Below are positions 9,164 to 18,754 of a stretch of DNA of 42,488 nucleotides, piece by piece. Positions within the stretch are counted from its first letter, which is position 1; each line of letters starts with the position of its first letter. Source of the DNA: Nostoc sp. FACHB-110 (GTDB lineage: Bacteria > Cyanobacteriota > Cyanobacteriia > Cyanobacteriales > Nostocaceae); NCBI RefSeq assembly GCF_014697425.1, contig NZ_JACJRU010000058.1, positions 1 to 42,488 of the forward strand, written 5' to 3'. The notes beneath the pieces are model-generated. The model had not been told where the DNA came from. It did no database searches and saw only the letters and a program-made list of their open reading frames with translations. A program made the position numbers and the translations under genes.

Positions 9164-10768
9164 TTAATTGCTACTTTCTCCTTCAGTAGTCTGTTCATTA
9201 GTTGATACTACGGGTTTTTTACCTGAATTTCTGACATTAACGATTTTACTTAGTAAGTCGAACCAAAAAGGCGCACCCATCGAAATTGCAATTCCACTAA
9301 TAAACCAGCCACTAAGCATTACTAAATAATTAGTGAACCGCACAGGTTTATTTTTAGTTACTCTATCAAGTTGTTGATTTAAATTATTTTCGTTCCAGCC
9401 AAGCGGCAGAGATACTTCTGTCAAAGCTTGGTCAGTTTCTTTTTTAAGCAATTTTAAATCTGGTTGTGCATTACCACTATTTCTTTCAACTATTGACCCA
9501 GCATTATTGACAATAGCTGTGCGAATGGCAGTATCTTTAGATAATCTGCTGATAATATGGAAGGTATCAGCATTGGCAATAATGGCGATCGCCAAGCCAA
9601 TTAACAATGCTACACCTTTAGCATTCCGCTTATAAACTCCCGAAGCTCGCTCCATTGAGTTATTAAAAGTTTGCTCAATTTCTCGGCGGAGTATATTAAT
9701 ACCTTCTTCTGTTGACTCGGCTTTCATTTGAGCGCGCTTTGCTAATGTCGCCATGTTCTCTACTACAGATGGCGGGAGTTTGCGACTCAGATTTTCGAGC
9801 TTTTGAGTTACTTCATAAAATGTTTGGTATGCTTCGCTATCTTTATCTTTAAATTCGTTGACAAATTCTTGATGAATATCGCTGCCGACATTAATTAATT
9901 GCACAACTTCGTTAATATTAGGACGCAATGCTTTCAAACAGATAGTCTGCTCAATATCATCAAAAACATCTTGTCTTAAAACTTTTAATTTCTGTAGACT
10001 TTTATGCAATAATTCATGTTCAGGCATGTCAGCTTCAAATAGCCCTATATATCTATCTACACACTTAGCCATACGTCGAATGCTAGTATGTAAATCAGCT
10101 TTATTTTTGTGAAAATCAGTCATAATAGTTCTAAAATTACCTTCAACTATTTGACTAAAATCTCCACGGGTATTCTCTAAAAATTGGCGGACATAATCAT
10201 CGTTTTGATCGACCCTTTCTTGTAACCTTAACAAGACATTTTGAATTTCATCTAATTGCTGATCTGTAAAATTGATGAGTCTAGATTCTGTTAATTTTTG
10301 CACTAGTTGGGGCAACCCTAAAGTATCCATTAAGGTTGTTGCAAAAGTTTCTGCTGGTATATAAGAAGGCGCGCTGTGCTTTAACTTGGTTTCATTTCGT
10401 TGACCATTTCTGACATAGCCAAAAATGCTTTGGTTTCTTTTCTCTCCTGACAGAGATAGCTTGATAGGAATAGAAGATAATAACCAAATAAACTTACGAG
10501 GTAATGTAGTTAAAAATCCTTTAGCTTCTTGATTGACACTTTGCAGTAACGGATGATTATATAAATCGTTGACTAGTTCTAGTACATTATTATCATCTGA
10601 TTTACTGACATCCCCAGCTATAAGAATTTCAATGGATTTTTTTAAGTGTACAGCCCGCCACTGCAAGATTGTAGTAATTAATTCTTGAATTTCTGATGCT
10701 AAGAGACTTAATATTAAGTAAATAAATACTAATCCAATTGTTATATCTAGTATAAAAGGTAGATTCAT
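9164..10768 (-). CDS. Membrane-anchored coiled-coil protein, unknown function
   Basis: The product is 534 residues. It starts with a membrane helix (about 5-27, ITIGLVFIYLILSLLASEI) followed by EIQELITTIL, a pattern seen in a widespread family of uncharacterised bacterial membrane proteins. Residues 150-370 are soluble and helical with many Glu/Lys/Gln. Two further helices lie near 390-412 (GVALLIGLAIAIIANADTF) and 480-505 (VMLSGWFISGIAISMGAPFW). A short Ser/Glu-rich tail ends the protein. No enzyme motif is visible and no neighbour gives a functional hint. It is divergent from the next gene, with a 253-bp shared upstream region. Confidence 0.7.
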   Translation of the reverse strand: MNLPFILDITIGLVFIYLILSLLASEIQELITTILQWRAVHLKKSIEILIAGDVSKSDDNNVLELVNDLYNHPLLQSVNQEAKGFLTTLPRKFIWLLSSIPIKLSLSGEKRNQSIFGYVRNGQRNETKLKHSAPSYIPAETFATTLMDTLGLPQLVQKLTESRLINFTDQQLDEIQNVLLRLQERVDQNDDYVRQFLENTRGDFSQIVEGNFRTIMTDFHKNKADLHTSIRRMAKCVDRYIGLFEADMPEHELLHKSLQKLKVLRQDVFDDIEQTICLKALRPNINEVVQLINVGSDIHQEFVNEFKDKDSEAYQTFYEVTQKLENLSRKLPPSVVENMATLAKRAQMKAESTEEGINILRREIEQTFNNSMERASGVYKRNAKGVALLIGLAIAIIANADTFHIISRLSKDTAIRTAIVNNAGSIVERNSGNAQPDLKLLKKETDQALTEVSLPLGWNENNLNQQLDRVTKNKPVRFTNYLVMLSGWFISGIAISMGAPFWFDLLSKIVNVRNSGKKPVVSTNEQTTEGESSN

Positions 10769-11021
10769 TGACTGCTTCCTAACGATTAATTAACACACCT
10801 GGTTGCTCATAGTTGTATCATTTCTATCATTTAATGAGTGTTAAAAAAAGTGAAAAAAAGATTATATTCTACCTCAAAAAATTTATCGCTAATCAGAGAA
10901 AATTGAGTTAACCTTGGAATCTAGCAATTGTAAAGACAAATGTTGTTACTGGGTGCAAAATTAGAGATGCGATTTGGTCTCTATGTAATTAAACCAGCTA
11001 GTAAAAAGATGATCGTAGAAT

Positions 11022-12656
11022 ATGCAACAAGGAAGCTTTATTTGGGGTCATCGAGAAAAGCAGCATCGCGCGCTTGACAAATGGATTGATCGAGTTTGGC
11101 TAGTCGTACTTTTATTAGCGGCTGTGGTTCTGTTTAGTGTCAATTTAGGAAGTTTACCGCTACGAGATTGGGATGAAGGAACGGTAGCCCATGTGGCGCG
11201 GGAAATTTGGAATGCTCCAATAGGTTCACTGCGTTGGCTTTATCCTACTTTAGGCGGCGAACCTTACTATAACAAGCCACCTTTAATGCATTGGCTGATT
11301 GCTGGGGTTTACTCGATTGTCGGGGTGAATGAGTGGGCAACTCGTTTACCAGGAGCAATTTTAACAGCAGTTTCCGTACCATTACTGTATTGCATTGGGC
11401 GAGAAATATTTCGTCAACGTTGGGCAGCTATTTATAGTGCTTTAATTTACTTAACGATGCTGCCTGTGGTACGTTATGGCAGATTGGCAATGTTAGATGG
11501 CGCAGCAGTCAGCTTTTTATTAGTGATGATGCTGTGTTTGTTGCGATCGCGGCGTGATTTGCGTTATTGTTTGGGCGTTGGTGTAAGTTTTGGATTAATT
11601 TGCTTAACTCAAGGATTTTTTGGTATATTTCTTGGTGCGATCGCCATTGTCTTTTTATTTTGGGATACCCCTAGATTGCTGAATAGTTACTATTTCTGGA
11701 CAGCAATTTTCATTGGGATTTTACCTGCGATCGGTTGGTATATCGCCCAGATATGGCATTATGGGTATGAATTTGCCAAAGTGGGTTTGTTAAATCCATC
11801 TCTGAACCGGATTGAGACATTTTTTGCTAAGGATTCTCAAGCACCTTGGTATTACATTTTAGAATTGCTCAAGTGGACATGGCCTTGGTTAGTGTTTTTA
11901 CCGCAAACGGTAAATTTAACGTGGGAAAATCGGAATCTTAGCTGGTCTAAACTCATTCTGGTATGGTGTGGCGTTTATTTGCTGATGATTTCGCTGATGG
12001 ATGCTAAATTACCTTGGTATATCTTCCCCATTTATCCAGGTTTAGCTTTAGCTTTGGGTGCTTTGTTAGCCGAGACAGAGAATTCATCTTTTTTATCATC
12101 TTCTTACCCGCGTAGTTGGGTAGTTAGTTTGTCTATACTTGCGGTTGTGGCTTCTGCGGGTAGCATTTATTTTAGTTGGGGTATACCACCAAAAACTGAC
12201 TTACAACTAATTTTTGCTGCTGTAGCTTTAACAATGATTTTGGCAGCGATTTTAGCAGAACGAGGCGACGGTCAATTTTTAAGAATTTTGTTTTGGGGAA
12301 GTTATATTTCACTATTTTTATTAATGAAATCTAACTATTGGGTTTGGGAATTATCTGAGGCTTATCCCGTTAAACCAGTCGCCGCCATGATATCCCGTGC
12401 GAAATTACCTCTGAATGTGAAAAAGATTTATACGTCTTTTCCTTACCATCGTTCTTCGTTGGATTTTTATAGCGATCGCACAATCATTCCCGCTAAAATT
12501 GGAGAACTGCAATATTATTGGTACTACAACGGCAAAGACCAGCCATACTTTTTACTAAACGCATCTGCGCTTCACAACCTGCAACTAGAATCGATGGAAA
12601 TAATCGATCAAGCTGAAGGCTGGAAATTAGTTACAAAAGAAACTCCTCGTTTATGA
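11022..12656 (+). CDS. ArnT/GT39-like lipid-dependent glycosyltransferase
   Basis: The 544-residue integral membrane protein resembles ArnT/PMT-type glycosyltransferases (GT39/GT83), which move a sugar from a polyprenyl-phosphate donor to a lipid or protein outside the membrane. The first helix is at about 26-43. It is followed by the family motif LPLRDWDEGTVAHVAREIW, with acidic residues D49, D51 and E52 in the first external loop where the catalytic Asp lies. About ten more hydrophobic helices follow, then a hydrophilic C-terminal domain (about 455-544). The start at 11022 is followed by a normal N-terminal cytoplasmic segment. Acceptor and sugar are unknown; the Wzc-like gene 9 kb away is too distant to link them. 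Confidence 0.8.
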   Translation: MQQGSFIWGHREKQHRALDKWIDRVWLVVLLLAAVVLFSVNLGSLPLRDWDEGTVAHVAREIWNAPIGSLRWLYPTLGGEPYYNKPPLMHWLIAGVYSIVGVNEWATRLPGAILTAVSVPLLYCIGREIFRQRWAAIYSALIYLTMLPVVRYGRLAMLDGAAVSFLLVMMLCLLRSRRDLRYCLGVGVSFGLICLTQGFFGIFLGAIAIVFLFWDTPRLLNSYYFWTAIFIGILPAIGWYIAQIWHYGYEFAKVGLLNPSLNRIETFFAKDSQAPWYYILELLKWTWPWLVFLPQTVNLTWENRNLSWSKLILVWCGVYLLMISLMDAKLPWYIFPIYPGLALALGALLAETENSSFLSSSYPRSWVVSLSILAVVASAGSIYFSWGIPPKTDLQLIFAAVALTMILAAILAERGDGQFLRILFWGSYISLFLLMKSNYWVWELSEAYPVKPVAAMISRAKLPLNVKKIYTSFPYHRSSLDFYSDRTIIPAKIGELQYYWYYNGKDQPYFLLNASALHNLQLESMEIIDQAEGWKLVTKETPRL

Positions 12657-12805
12657 AGGTATCAGGAATTGGTTGCTGGGGATAGAGAAATTTTTTATTC
12701 TCTGCTACTCAATAGTCCCTAGTTTCCAGTTCCTTACTGCCACTAACCAACTATCTCAAAATATCTCTAAATAAATTTGTTTTTAAATCAAATATAATCC
12801 TGTAT

Positions 12806-12846
12806 AAAAATGTGCGGCAGCAATTATAAATAGTTGCTGCCACACA
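12806..12846 (-). terminator. Terminator of the fasciclin-domain gene
   Basis: GGCAGCAA (12816-12823) pairs with TTGCTGCC (12834-12841), and the stem is extended by TGTG/CACA across one bulged base. On the minus strand the stem is followed by TTTTTATAC. It lies 28 bp past the stop of the minus-strand gene at 12874 and could also serve the convergent glycosyltransferase gene. Confidence 0.75.
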
Positions 12847-12873
12847 TCTAATAATCTCTATCTAAGAACTTAC

Positions 12874-13275
12874 TTAGGCAGGAATTAATACGGTGTCAAT
12901 GATGTGAATGACACCATTATCAGCAGCAACATCGGCGGTTGCAACTGTAGCATCATTAATTTTGACACCATTAGAAGCATCAATTTTCACATCAGAGCCT
13001 TCAACTGTAGTAGCTGATTTTAGCTTCACTACATCACCTGATAATACCTTGCCGGAAACGACATGATATGTCAGAATTTTCGTGAGTTTTGGAATGTCTT
13101 TAAGTAGTGTATCTACTGTGCCTTCTGGAAGTTTAGCAAATGCTTCATCAGTAGGTGCAAAAACAGTAAATGGCCCAGCACCTTTAAGAGTATCTACCAG
13201 ATTAGCAGCTTTGATTGCAGCAACTAGGGTATTGAAAGAACCAGCCTCAACGGCAGTATCAATTATATCAGCCAA
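12874..13275 (-). CDS. Single-domain fasciclin (FAS1) protein
   Basis: At 133 residues it is one FAS1 domain: H1 motif FTVFAPTDEAFAKLP (about 37-51), YHVVSGKV (about 70-77), and the C-terminal VIHIIDTVLIP. It starts directly with MADIIDTAVEAGSF and has no signal peptide, unlike many secreted FAS1 adhesins, so it may be cytoplasmic, or reach the envelope by a route not visible here. Cyanobacteria often carry such single-domain versions; their role is unknown. The gene is monocistronic, with its own terminator. Confidence 0.88.
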   Translation of the reverse strand: MADIIDTAVEAGSFNTLVAAIKAANLVDTLKGAGPFTVFAPTDEAFAKLPEGTVDTLLKDIPKLTKILTYHVVSGKVLSGDVVKLKSATTVEGSDVKIDASNGVKINDATVATADVAADNGVIHIIDTVLIPA

Positions 13276-13872
13276 GGTTTTTACCTAGTTTTGTGTAATC
13301 TATAATCACTATAGCCTACTTTTAAAAAAATAGTAGCTATAGTTACAGATTAGTCAGATTTAATTTAAGTGAAATTAATAAAATTAGTGTACCTATTTTT
13401 TTATACAAAAAAATACAATACTCTAATGCTAAATCGATACCATAAATACTGACCTGTAAAAAATTGAAGTATAACTGCTATAGTAAATAAGGAAAGTCAA
13501 AAATCACCTAAACTAATAGTGTAAAAAGTAACAATTAAGTTGCATTTTACGAGGATGTCAGTAAAATTTTGAGGCGATTGCAGCTATCAAAAATCGCTAA
13601 TTTACTCAATTTTTGCCAGATTCAAGATACTTTACAGGCATTAAATTTTCCTAAATAAAGTGGAAATATCTTAGATTTTCGTACGATATTTCTGCAATAT
13701 TAAATGCCGATTCTTGCCTTCATAACTTTTTCATTTAAAAGATGAAGGTTTTCAGCCTTGATGCAAAGTCACTAGAACTCTGGACTAGTAGCTTATTTTC
13801 AGCTAACTAGCTAGTAACCATTGGGATTTTGCGGTAGTAAACATAATTTCACGTTTTTAAGGAGTCTATATA
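13276..13872. other. Intergenic region between divergent genes
   Basis: Nearly 600 bp, AT-rich, no gene seen. It must hold the promoters of the fasciclin gene (minus) and the ApcA-like gene (plus). An AAGGAG ribosome-binding site lies at about 13858-13863, 9 bp before the phycobiliprotein start. Confidence 0.5.
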
Positions 13873-14358
13873 ATGAGTCTGATTATGAAGTTAATTCTCA
13901 ACGCAGATGCAGAAGCTCGCTATTTCACCCCTGGAGAATTAGAGCCAATTAAAAACATTGTTAAGACTGGGGAACGTCGTCTGCGCGTGGTTCAGGCTTT
14001 AACAGAAAACCGCGAGCGCATAGTTAAACAAGCGGGAAATCAACTGTTTCAAAAGCGTCCAGATATTGTCTCGCCTGGTGGTAACGCTTACGGCCAAGAG
14101 ATGACTGCAACTTGCTTGCGTGATATGGATTATTATCTGCGTTTGATTACGTATAGTGTCGTCGCTGGAGATAGTACACCTATTCAAGAAGTTGGAATTC
14201 TAGGCGCTCGTGAAATGTATCGGTCTCTTGGTACTCCAATTGAAGCTGTGGTAGAAGGTATCCGTGGGATGAAAAATGCCACCACCTCTATGATGTCATC
14301 AGAAGACTCTAACGAAGTTAACGCTTACTTCGATTATCTAATTGCTGGTCTTCAGTAG
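13873..14358 (+). CDS. Allophycocyanin alpha-subunit paralogue (ApcA-like)
   Basis: The 161 residues match allophycocyanin alpha chains end to end: NADAEARYFTPGELEPIK, GERRLRVVQALTENRERIVK, LFQKRPD, SPGGNAYGQEMTATCLRD, YYLRL, EMYRSLGTPIEAV. Cys81 in CLRD is the phycocyanobilin attachment site. In life it would sit in the phycobilisome core and pass excitation energy toward the reaction centres. It is closer to ApcA than to ApcD, but differs from standard ApcA at many positions (for example EAVVEGIRGMKNATTSMMSSEDSNEVNAY split over the C-terminal third). It stands alone without apcB or apcC, so it is a dispersed paralogue, probably used under special light or in heterocysts. Confidence 0.85.
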   Translation: MSLIMKLILNADAEARYFTPGELEPIKNIVKTGERRLRVVQALTENRERIVKQAGNQLFQKRPDIVSPGGNAYGQEMTATCLRDMDYYLRLITYSVVAGDSTPIQEVGILGAREMYRSLGTPIEAVVEGIRGMKNATTSMMSSEDSNEVNAYFDYLIAGLQ

Positions 14359-14545
14359 AGACAATAGGATTTGGATAAAAAGTTTGTTTGTGAAGACAAG
14401 CAAAGAGCGTTATTACATCAGGGCAAAGTCTAACAGCTTCACTATTTATTCAACAGTCGTAGCGTAACACACTAAAACCACTGGAAACAGTGCGTTAGGC
14501 TTGCCTTAATAGACTTCAAAAACATGAAATTTATAAGGTAAGCTT

Positions 14546-14968
14546 GTGTCTGATTTAGAACTACACAAATATCTTCCCAAACTTCCCGAACCAGCCCTGC
14601 AAGAATTTACAGAATGGTGTGTTTTAGAACAATCAAAAGCCGCAGGTATAGAATTTACGCCTAACAAAACCAAGTTAGAAAATCTCATACCAAACGAGTA
14701 TATTTGGCAACTAATTGATCAGTTCATGAAAGAGAAACCAGACCCAATCAAAGCGGGTTTAGTAGCAACAATGGCTGGTCAAGAAGCTGATAGTCATGGT
14801 TTGATAGGTTCAGCAATTATGGCTGATTTTATCGCTATTTATGTGAAGTACTTAATTCCTGCAAATGGCACAACGCCAGAAGAGGCGAAACAGTTAATCA
14901 CGGAAGCCGCTATTCAGCAGTATGAAAAAATATCTGAACTAGCTGATAAATATAATGTAACGTTCTAA
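14546..14968 (+). CDS. Conserved-looking soluble protein, unknown function
   Basis: This 140-residue, mostly helical acidic protein starts at a GTG (14546) with AAGG about 10 bases upstream. It contains EFTEWCVLEQSKAAGIEF, DQFMKEKPDPIKAGLVATM and GLIGSAIMADFIAIYVKYL. There are no membrane helices, no signal peptide and a single Cys. It lies 187 bp after the ApcA-like gene on the same strand and could be co-transcribed with it. I do not recognise the family. Confidence 0.6.
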   Translation: MSDLELHKYLPKLPEPALQEFTEWCVLEQSKAAGIEFTPNKTKLENLIPNEYIWQLIDQFMKEKPDPIKAGLVATMAGQEADSHGLIGSAIMADFIAIYVKYLIPANGTTPEEAKQLITEAAIQQYEKISELADKYNVTF

Positions 14969-15056
14969 GGATGATTTGTTAATTATTCTGAGGCTTTGTC
15001 TATTTCACAAGGCAGAGCCTTTGTACTGCTATTTTGAATAGAAAAAATATTTCTTA

Positions 15057-15321
15057 TTACACTTCATTATGACTACCAACATCTACAAATACAGCATCTC
15101 CATCATCTGTAAAGTAAAATATTACTCTCTCATCATAATCAATACTAAAACTCCACAATTCATTTAATTTCCCTGATAATTTATGAGTTCTCAAGCTTTG
15201 CTCAAATAGATCAGATGTAAACAGTTCTAGCTTTTGCCAAAACCTTTGTTCTAAATCAATATTGCCTCTGATTTTTTTTGAAAGCTCGTTTAAAGGCAGA
15301 AATAAAGCTGATTTTAACCAT
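15057..15321 (-). pseudogene. RelE/YafQ-type toxin, frameshifted at an A8 run
   Basis: The minus strand from ATG 15319-15321 reads MVKISFISAFKRAFKK, then meets eight A (15272-15279) and a premature stop six codons after the first Lys of KK. If one base is skipped, a full RelE-superfamily toxin continues without stops: IRGNIDLEQRFWQKLELF, LRTHKLSGKLNELWSFSIDY, ERVIFYFTDDGDAVFVDVG, SHNEV, stop at 15057. The KLSGKL...WSFxIDYxxRxxFYF pattern is typical of these mRNA interferases. The antitoxin stop and toxin start overlap as TAATG. Either the toxin is dead, or the A8 run allows slippage or phase variation, or it is a sequencing error. Confidence 0.8.
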
Positions 15322-15527
15322 TACTCCTCAATCAATTGTCTCAGTTCGTTAATATTAGATGAAAATTTTAATTCTGCATTTTCTTCTTCTAGCTGTGCTG
15401 TTTTAAAGTTATTAACTATTTCTTCTCGAAGTTCTTCACGTAGATACTGTTTTAGTAAAAGTTCAAGTTCTTGCTTTTCTTCTAAGGAAAGGCTTTTGAT
15501 TGCCTCGACTACATCACTAAAGCTCAT
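15321..15527 (-). CDS. Antitoxin of a type II toxin-antitoxin pair
   Basis: The 68-residue product MSFSDVVEAIKSLSLEEKQ... is highly charged and helical, with ELELLLKQYLREELREEIV and QLEEENAELKF. This composition fits the small antitoxins that sit before RelE/YafQ-type toxins in cyanobacteria. It overlaps the toxin start by one base (TAATG), so translation is coupled. The gene is intact although its toxin is frameshifted. Confidence 0.65.
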   Translation of the reverse strand: MSFSDVVEAIKSLSLEEKQELELLLKQYLREELREEIVNNFKTAQLEEENAELKFSSNINELRQLIEE

Positions 15528-15839
15528 AAAATAAAATGCTTGTTTGAAATCTTATTTATTCAATTTAACATGATCAATGTTTGTTAGGGCAACGATAGTA
15601 TATTCTTACTTCTTATAACTGATTCTAACCATTGATGCTGAAATTATTTGAAGGTTTTATTCACGAGACTGGTGTAGTTTGTTTGAAAGAACTTAACCCA
15701 ACATCCACACATACTTTGTTAGGTTACGCCTATTGCTACACCCAACCTACTATTCTCTTAAATGAAAAGTATTGTATTATGAGGCAAAGCCATTAAGTTG
15801 TAACATAAGAATACAACAAAGCAGATTAAGAATTCAATT
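15528..15839. other. Intergenic gap, nothing firm
   Basis: About 310 bp. It holds a short interspersed stretch, AACCCAACA...TGTTAGGTTACGCCTATTGCTACACCCAACCTA (15696-15748), of the kind found between many cyanobacterial genes: CCCAAC and GTTAGGT segments form imperfect inverted repeats. No gene seen. Confidence 0.4.
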
Positions 15840-16445
15840 ATGCCCTACAGTGACTTTACACTCAAAAAGGTAAAAAAAGATTTTGTGCTGACGGTGATTG
15901 AACCTTTTGATTTTCTCCAAGATATTCAATCTGTAACTCCTAGCCAATTTTTAACAGAAACTATTAATAAACGCTTAAGTTTAGCTTTAGCAGTTAATAC
16001 CGAAAAAGCTAGAAGTGAGTGGTTGGTGTCTCCCATTCTTTCAGAATTAAAAGATATTCTATCTAACGAAATTAGCTTATTTTCTGGCACAGATTTCACA
16101 GTAGATCCGGCTTTAGGATTAACTGGAGTTTGTGATTTTTTGATCAGCCGTTCTCCAGAACAATTAGAGATTGAAGCCCCCGCCGTTGTAGTAGTTGAAG
16201 CGAAAAAAGCCGATTTGAATCCGGGTATTGGTCAGTGTATCGCTGAAATGGTCGCAGCCCAGAAGTTTAATGAAATTAATAATAGTCCAATACCTATAAT
16301 TTACGGTGCAATTACGTCAGGCGATCGCTGGAAGTTTCTCAAACTAGAATCCCAAACCGTCACAATTGGTCTAACAGAGTACAACATTCCTCCAGTCGAT
16401 AAGGTTTTGGGGATATTGTTAAGCTTTGTTTCTAGTGGCAGTTGA
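15840..16445 (+). CDS. PD-(D/E)XK-like protein, unknown function
   Basis: The 201-residue soluble protein has TGVCDFLISR (about 98-107) followed by VVVVEAKKADL (about 116-126). This D ... E-A-K spacing on predicted strands is the core of the PD-(D/E)XK nuclease fold. It is followed by GIGQCIAEMVAAQKFNE, where a Gln lies in the helix position common in this fold. The C-terminal part (IIYGAITSGDRWKFLKLE) resembles the nuclease-like segment found in many uncharacterised cyanobacterial proteins. It is a single gene with its own upstream gap. Nuclease activity is inferred from the motif only. Confidence 0.6.
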   Translation: MPYSDFTLKKVKKDFVLTVIEPFDFLQDIQSVTPSQFLTETINKRLSLALAVNTEKARSEWLVSPILSELKDILSNEISLFSGTDFTVDPALGLTGVCDFLISRSPEQLEIEAPAVVVVEAKKADLNPGIGQCIAEMVAAQKFNEINNSPIPIIYGAITSGDRWKFLKLESQTVTIGLTEYNIPPVDKVLGILLSFVSSGS

Positions 16446-16555
16446 GTAGTTTTTATTCAATTTGGACAGGTAAATAAATGTTCTTGTGACATAAACTGCT
16501 TTTTTATTCAAGCTGCACTATTAAAAATTAAGTATAGTGTCACAATTAGTAATTT

Positions 16556-17038
<483 letters not shown>

Positions 17039-17068
17039 TCTTTCCTACTCTCTTCATACACGCTTTTT

Positions 17069-17449
17069 CTAACCAGCCATATCACGGTAAACAGCAATTT
17101 CATCTACCCGCATTTCAAAGGGTATACCTTGGCTTTCGGGAGGACAAACGCGGATTTTAGCACTGGTAACAATTGACTGGAGTAATGACCCCATTGCGAC
17201 GATTTGTTGTAGAACTCGCCAGTTGGTAACAGGATCGGGACATTCAATTACTAAGGTCATCGCACTAGCGTCACTGGTGACATACCAGCGACAATGAGAA
17301 AGAAGATTTTGAATTGTGCGATCGCACGCTTCATAAAAGTATTTACTAATAGAATGCTCTAGTTGTTGCCGTAAAATAATATCTGCCGATGACGGTTGCA
17401 TTGGACGGTAATCGTAATCATCGTTGTAACAGAACATATACCTAGCCAT
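17069..17449 (-). CDS. Cyanobacterial protein of unknown function
   Basis: The 126-residue soluble protein begins MARYMFCYNDDYDYRPM and contains CRWYVTSDASAMTLVIECPD and a C-terminal RVDEIAVYRDMAG. There are no membrane helices and no signal peptide. It is 18 bp downstream of the SagB-like gene on the same strand, which suggests co-transcription with the SagB-ankyrin unit. I do not recognise the domain. Confidence 0.65.
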   Translation of the reverse strand: MARYMFCYNDDYDYRPMQPSSADIILRQQLEHSISKYFYEACDRTIQNLLSHCRWYVTSDASAMTLVIECPDPVTNWRVLQQIVAMGSLLQSIVTSAKIRVCPPESQGIPFEMRVDEIAVYRDMAG

Positions 17450-17467
17450 CTCTACTTACAAAACTAC

Positions 17468-18754
17468 TTAATTGCCAATAGCCATTGCGTAGAGAATATC
17501 CATTTTTGTTTCTAAGAAACTCTGGGTTTCATCGTCATAAAACGCGCCAATTCCGCTACATTGTATCCCCAAGTAATTACTACTCAGGTAAACTCTGTGT
17601 CCTAAAAAACCTGCTAACTGCATAGCGGTTTGATAACTTGTATAGTCAGACACAAAAAACAAAGTTACTGCACAATCACGCGCAATAGCCTGATTAATGC
17701 ACAAATAACCAGTATGTTCGCTAAAATCGCCACTTTTAATCAGATGATTGTTTTGATATAACCCAGGGGATATCCCCTCTACTCGATGCACGACTGAATA
17801 AACTTTGATTGCTTCACAACTTTCTGTGGGAATTGGTTGCTTTAGTTGTTGCAATATCCTGAAATAATCTTCTTGAGAAATCAACTGTTTCCGGAAACGT
17901 CTATTTGAACGTCTATGCCAAACAGTTTGATAAAATTTATCCTTGTCAAACTTAAATTTGGGATGCTCTAGCTGTTGTTTTGGACTCTTGTGTAAAGCTG
18001 TTACCTGATAGCCATCTTCAATAAATTGATGAGCTTCAAAATAATCTGTACCACTCACAAAAGGAATTTTCAGCCTTAAGCGTCTCACATGCTTTTCTTC
18101 TACTTCCCCACATAGAACACTAGCAGTCACAAACTCTTTATTCTCAAAACCTAAGTCAGAATTAAGAGCTAACTTATCAAAGTCAAACATTAGCTGGATA
18201 TTTTTGTCATAGAGATCCGCCGATGCGGCAATTGTACCTAAATGGTGTCCGCTATCTAAAAAGCAATATCTCAGACTTCTGTTTTTATATTTCCAACTAG
18301 ACCTATAATAAACGCAACTAATTAAAAAAATGATTCCCTTGATACATTTGCCCGGTATAATATAACTTTCTAAGCCATCATCGATTAATTCATAGATGAG
18401 TGTTAGACAATTATTCTCAACTTCTAGATGGTAGATGCCATCAACTATTTCCGGGATGCCACGAATTTGTACATAAATCTCGGTAGGATATAACCCACCC
18501 GCAGAAGGATTAACACGTAGTTGATAGGCTACATCCTTATAAGTCTTTTCTAAGGTGATTGCACTTGTTAAGTAAATGAAAGAATGAATGGGATGATTGA
18601 GATTTAATTGCAGCCTGCGATAAAATTTTGGATATTGCTTAAAAGCAGATGGTTGCGTTGTTGGGTCTACATAATTAGGGTCAAGCTGCACTGATAGGTA
18701 AGAATGTTTAGTCCTTTGATGAAAACTTTTGCTAGATAATTCATTTTGTAGCAT
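17468..18754 (-). CDS. SagB/ThcOx-like nitroreductase-fold oxidoreductase
   Basis: At 428 residues this is about twice the size of a simple nitroreductase, and it appears to hold two nitroreductase-like halves. The first half has VNPSAGGLYPTEIYV (81-95), the hallmark of SagB-type FMN dehydrogenases, and a later YCFLDSGHHLGTIAASADLYD segment. The second half starts near 283 with WHRRSNRRFRKQLISQEDY and runs to the end. SagB enzymes oxidise azoline rings in thiazole/oxazole-modified peptides. No YcaO cyclodehydratase or precursor peptide is seen nearby, so the substrate is unknown. It overlaps the ankyrin gene by 14 bp. Confidence 0.8.
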   Translation of the reverse strand: MLQNELSSKSFHQRTKHSYLSVQLDPNYVDPTTQPSAFKQYPKFYRRLQLNLNHPIHSFIYLTSAITLEKTYKDVAYQLRVNPSAGGLYPTEIYVQIRGIPEIVDGIYHLEVENNCLTLIYELIDDGLESYIIPGKCIKGIIFLISCVYYRSSWKYKNRSLRYCFLDSGHHLGTIAASADLYDKNIQLMFDFDKLALNSDLGFENKEFVTASVLCGEVEEKHVRRLRLKIPFVSGTDYFEAHQFIEDGYQVTALHKSPKQQLEHPKFKFDKDKFYQTVWHRRSNRRFRKQLISQEDYFRILQQLKQPIPTESCEAIKVYSVVHRVEGISPGLYQNNHLIKSGDFSEHTGYLCINQAIARDCAVTLFFVSDYTSYQTAMQLAGFLGHRVYLSSNYLGIQCSGIGAFYDDETQSFLETKMDILYAMAIGN

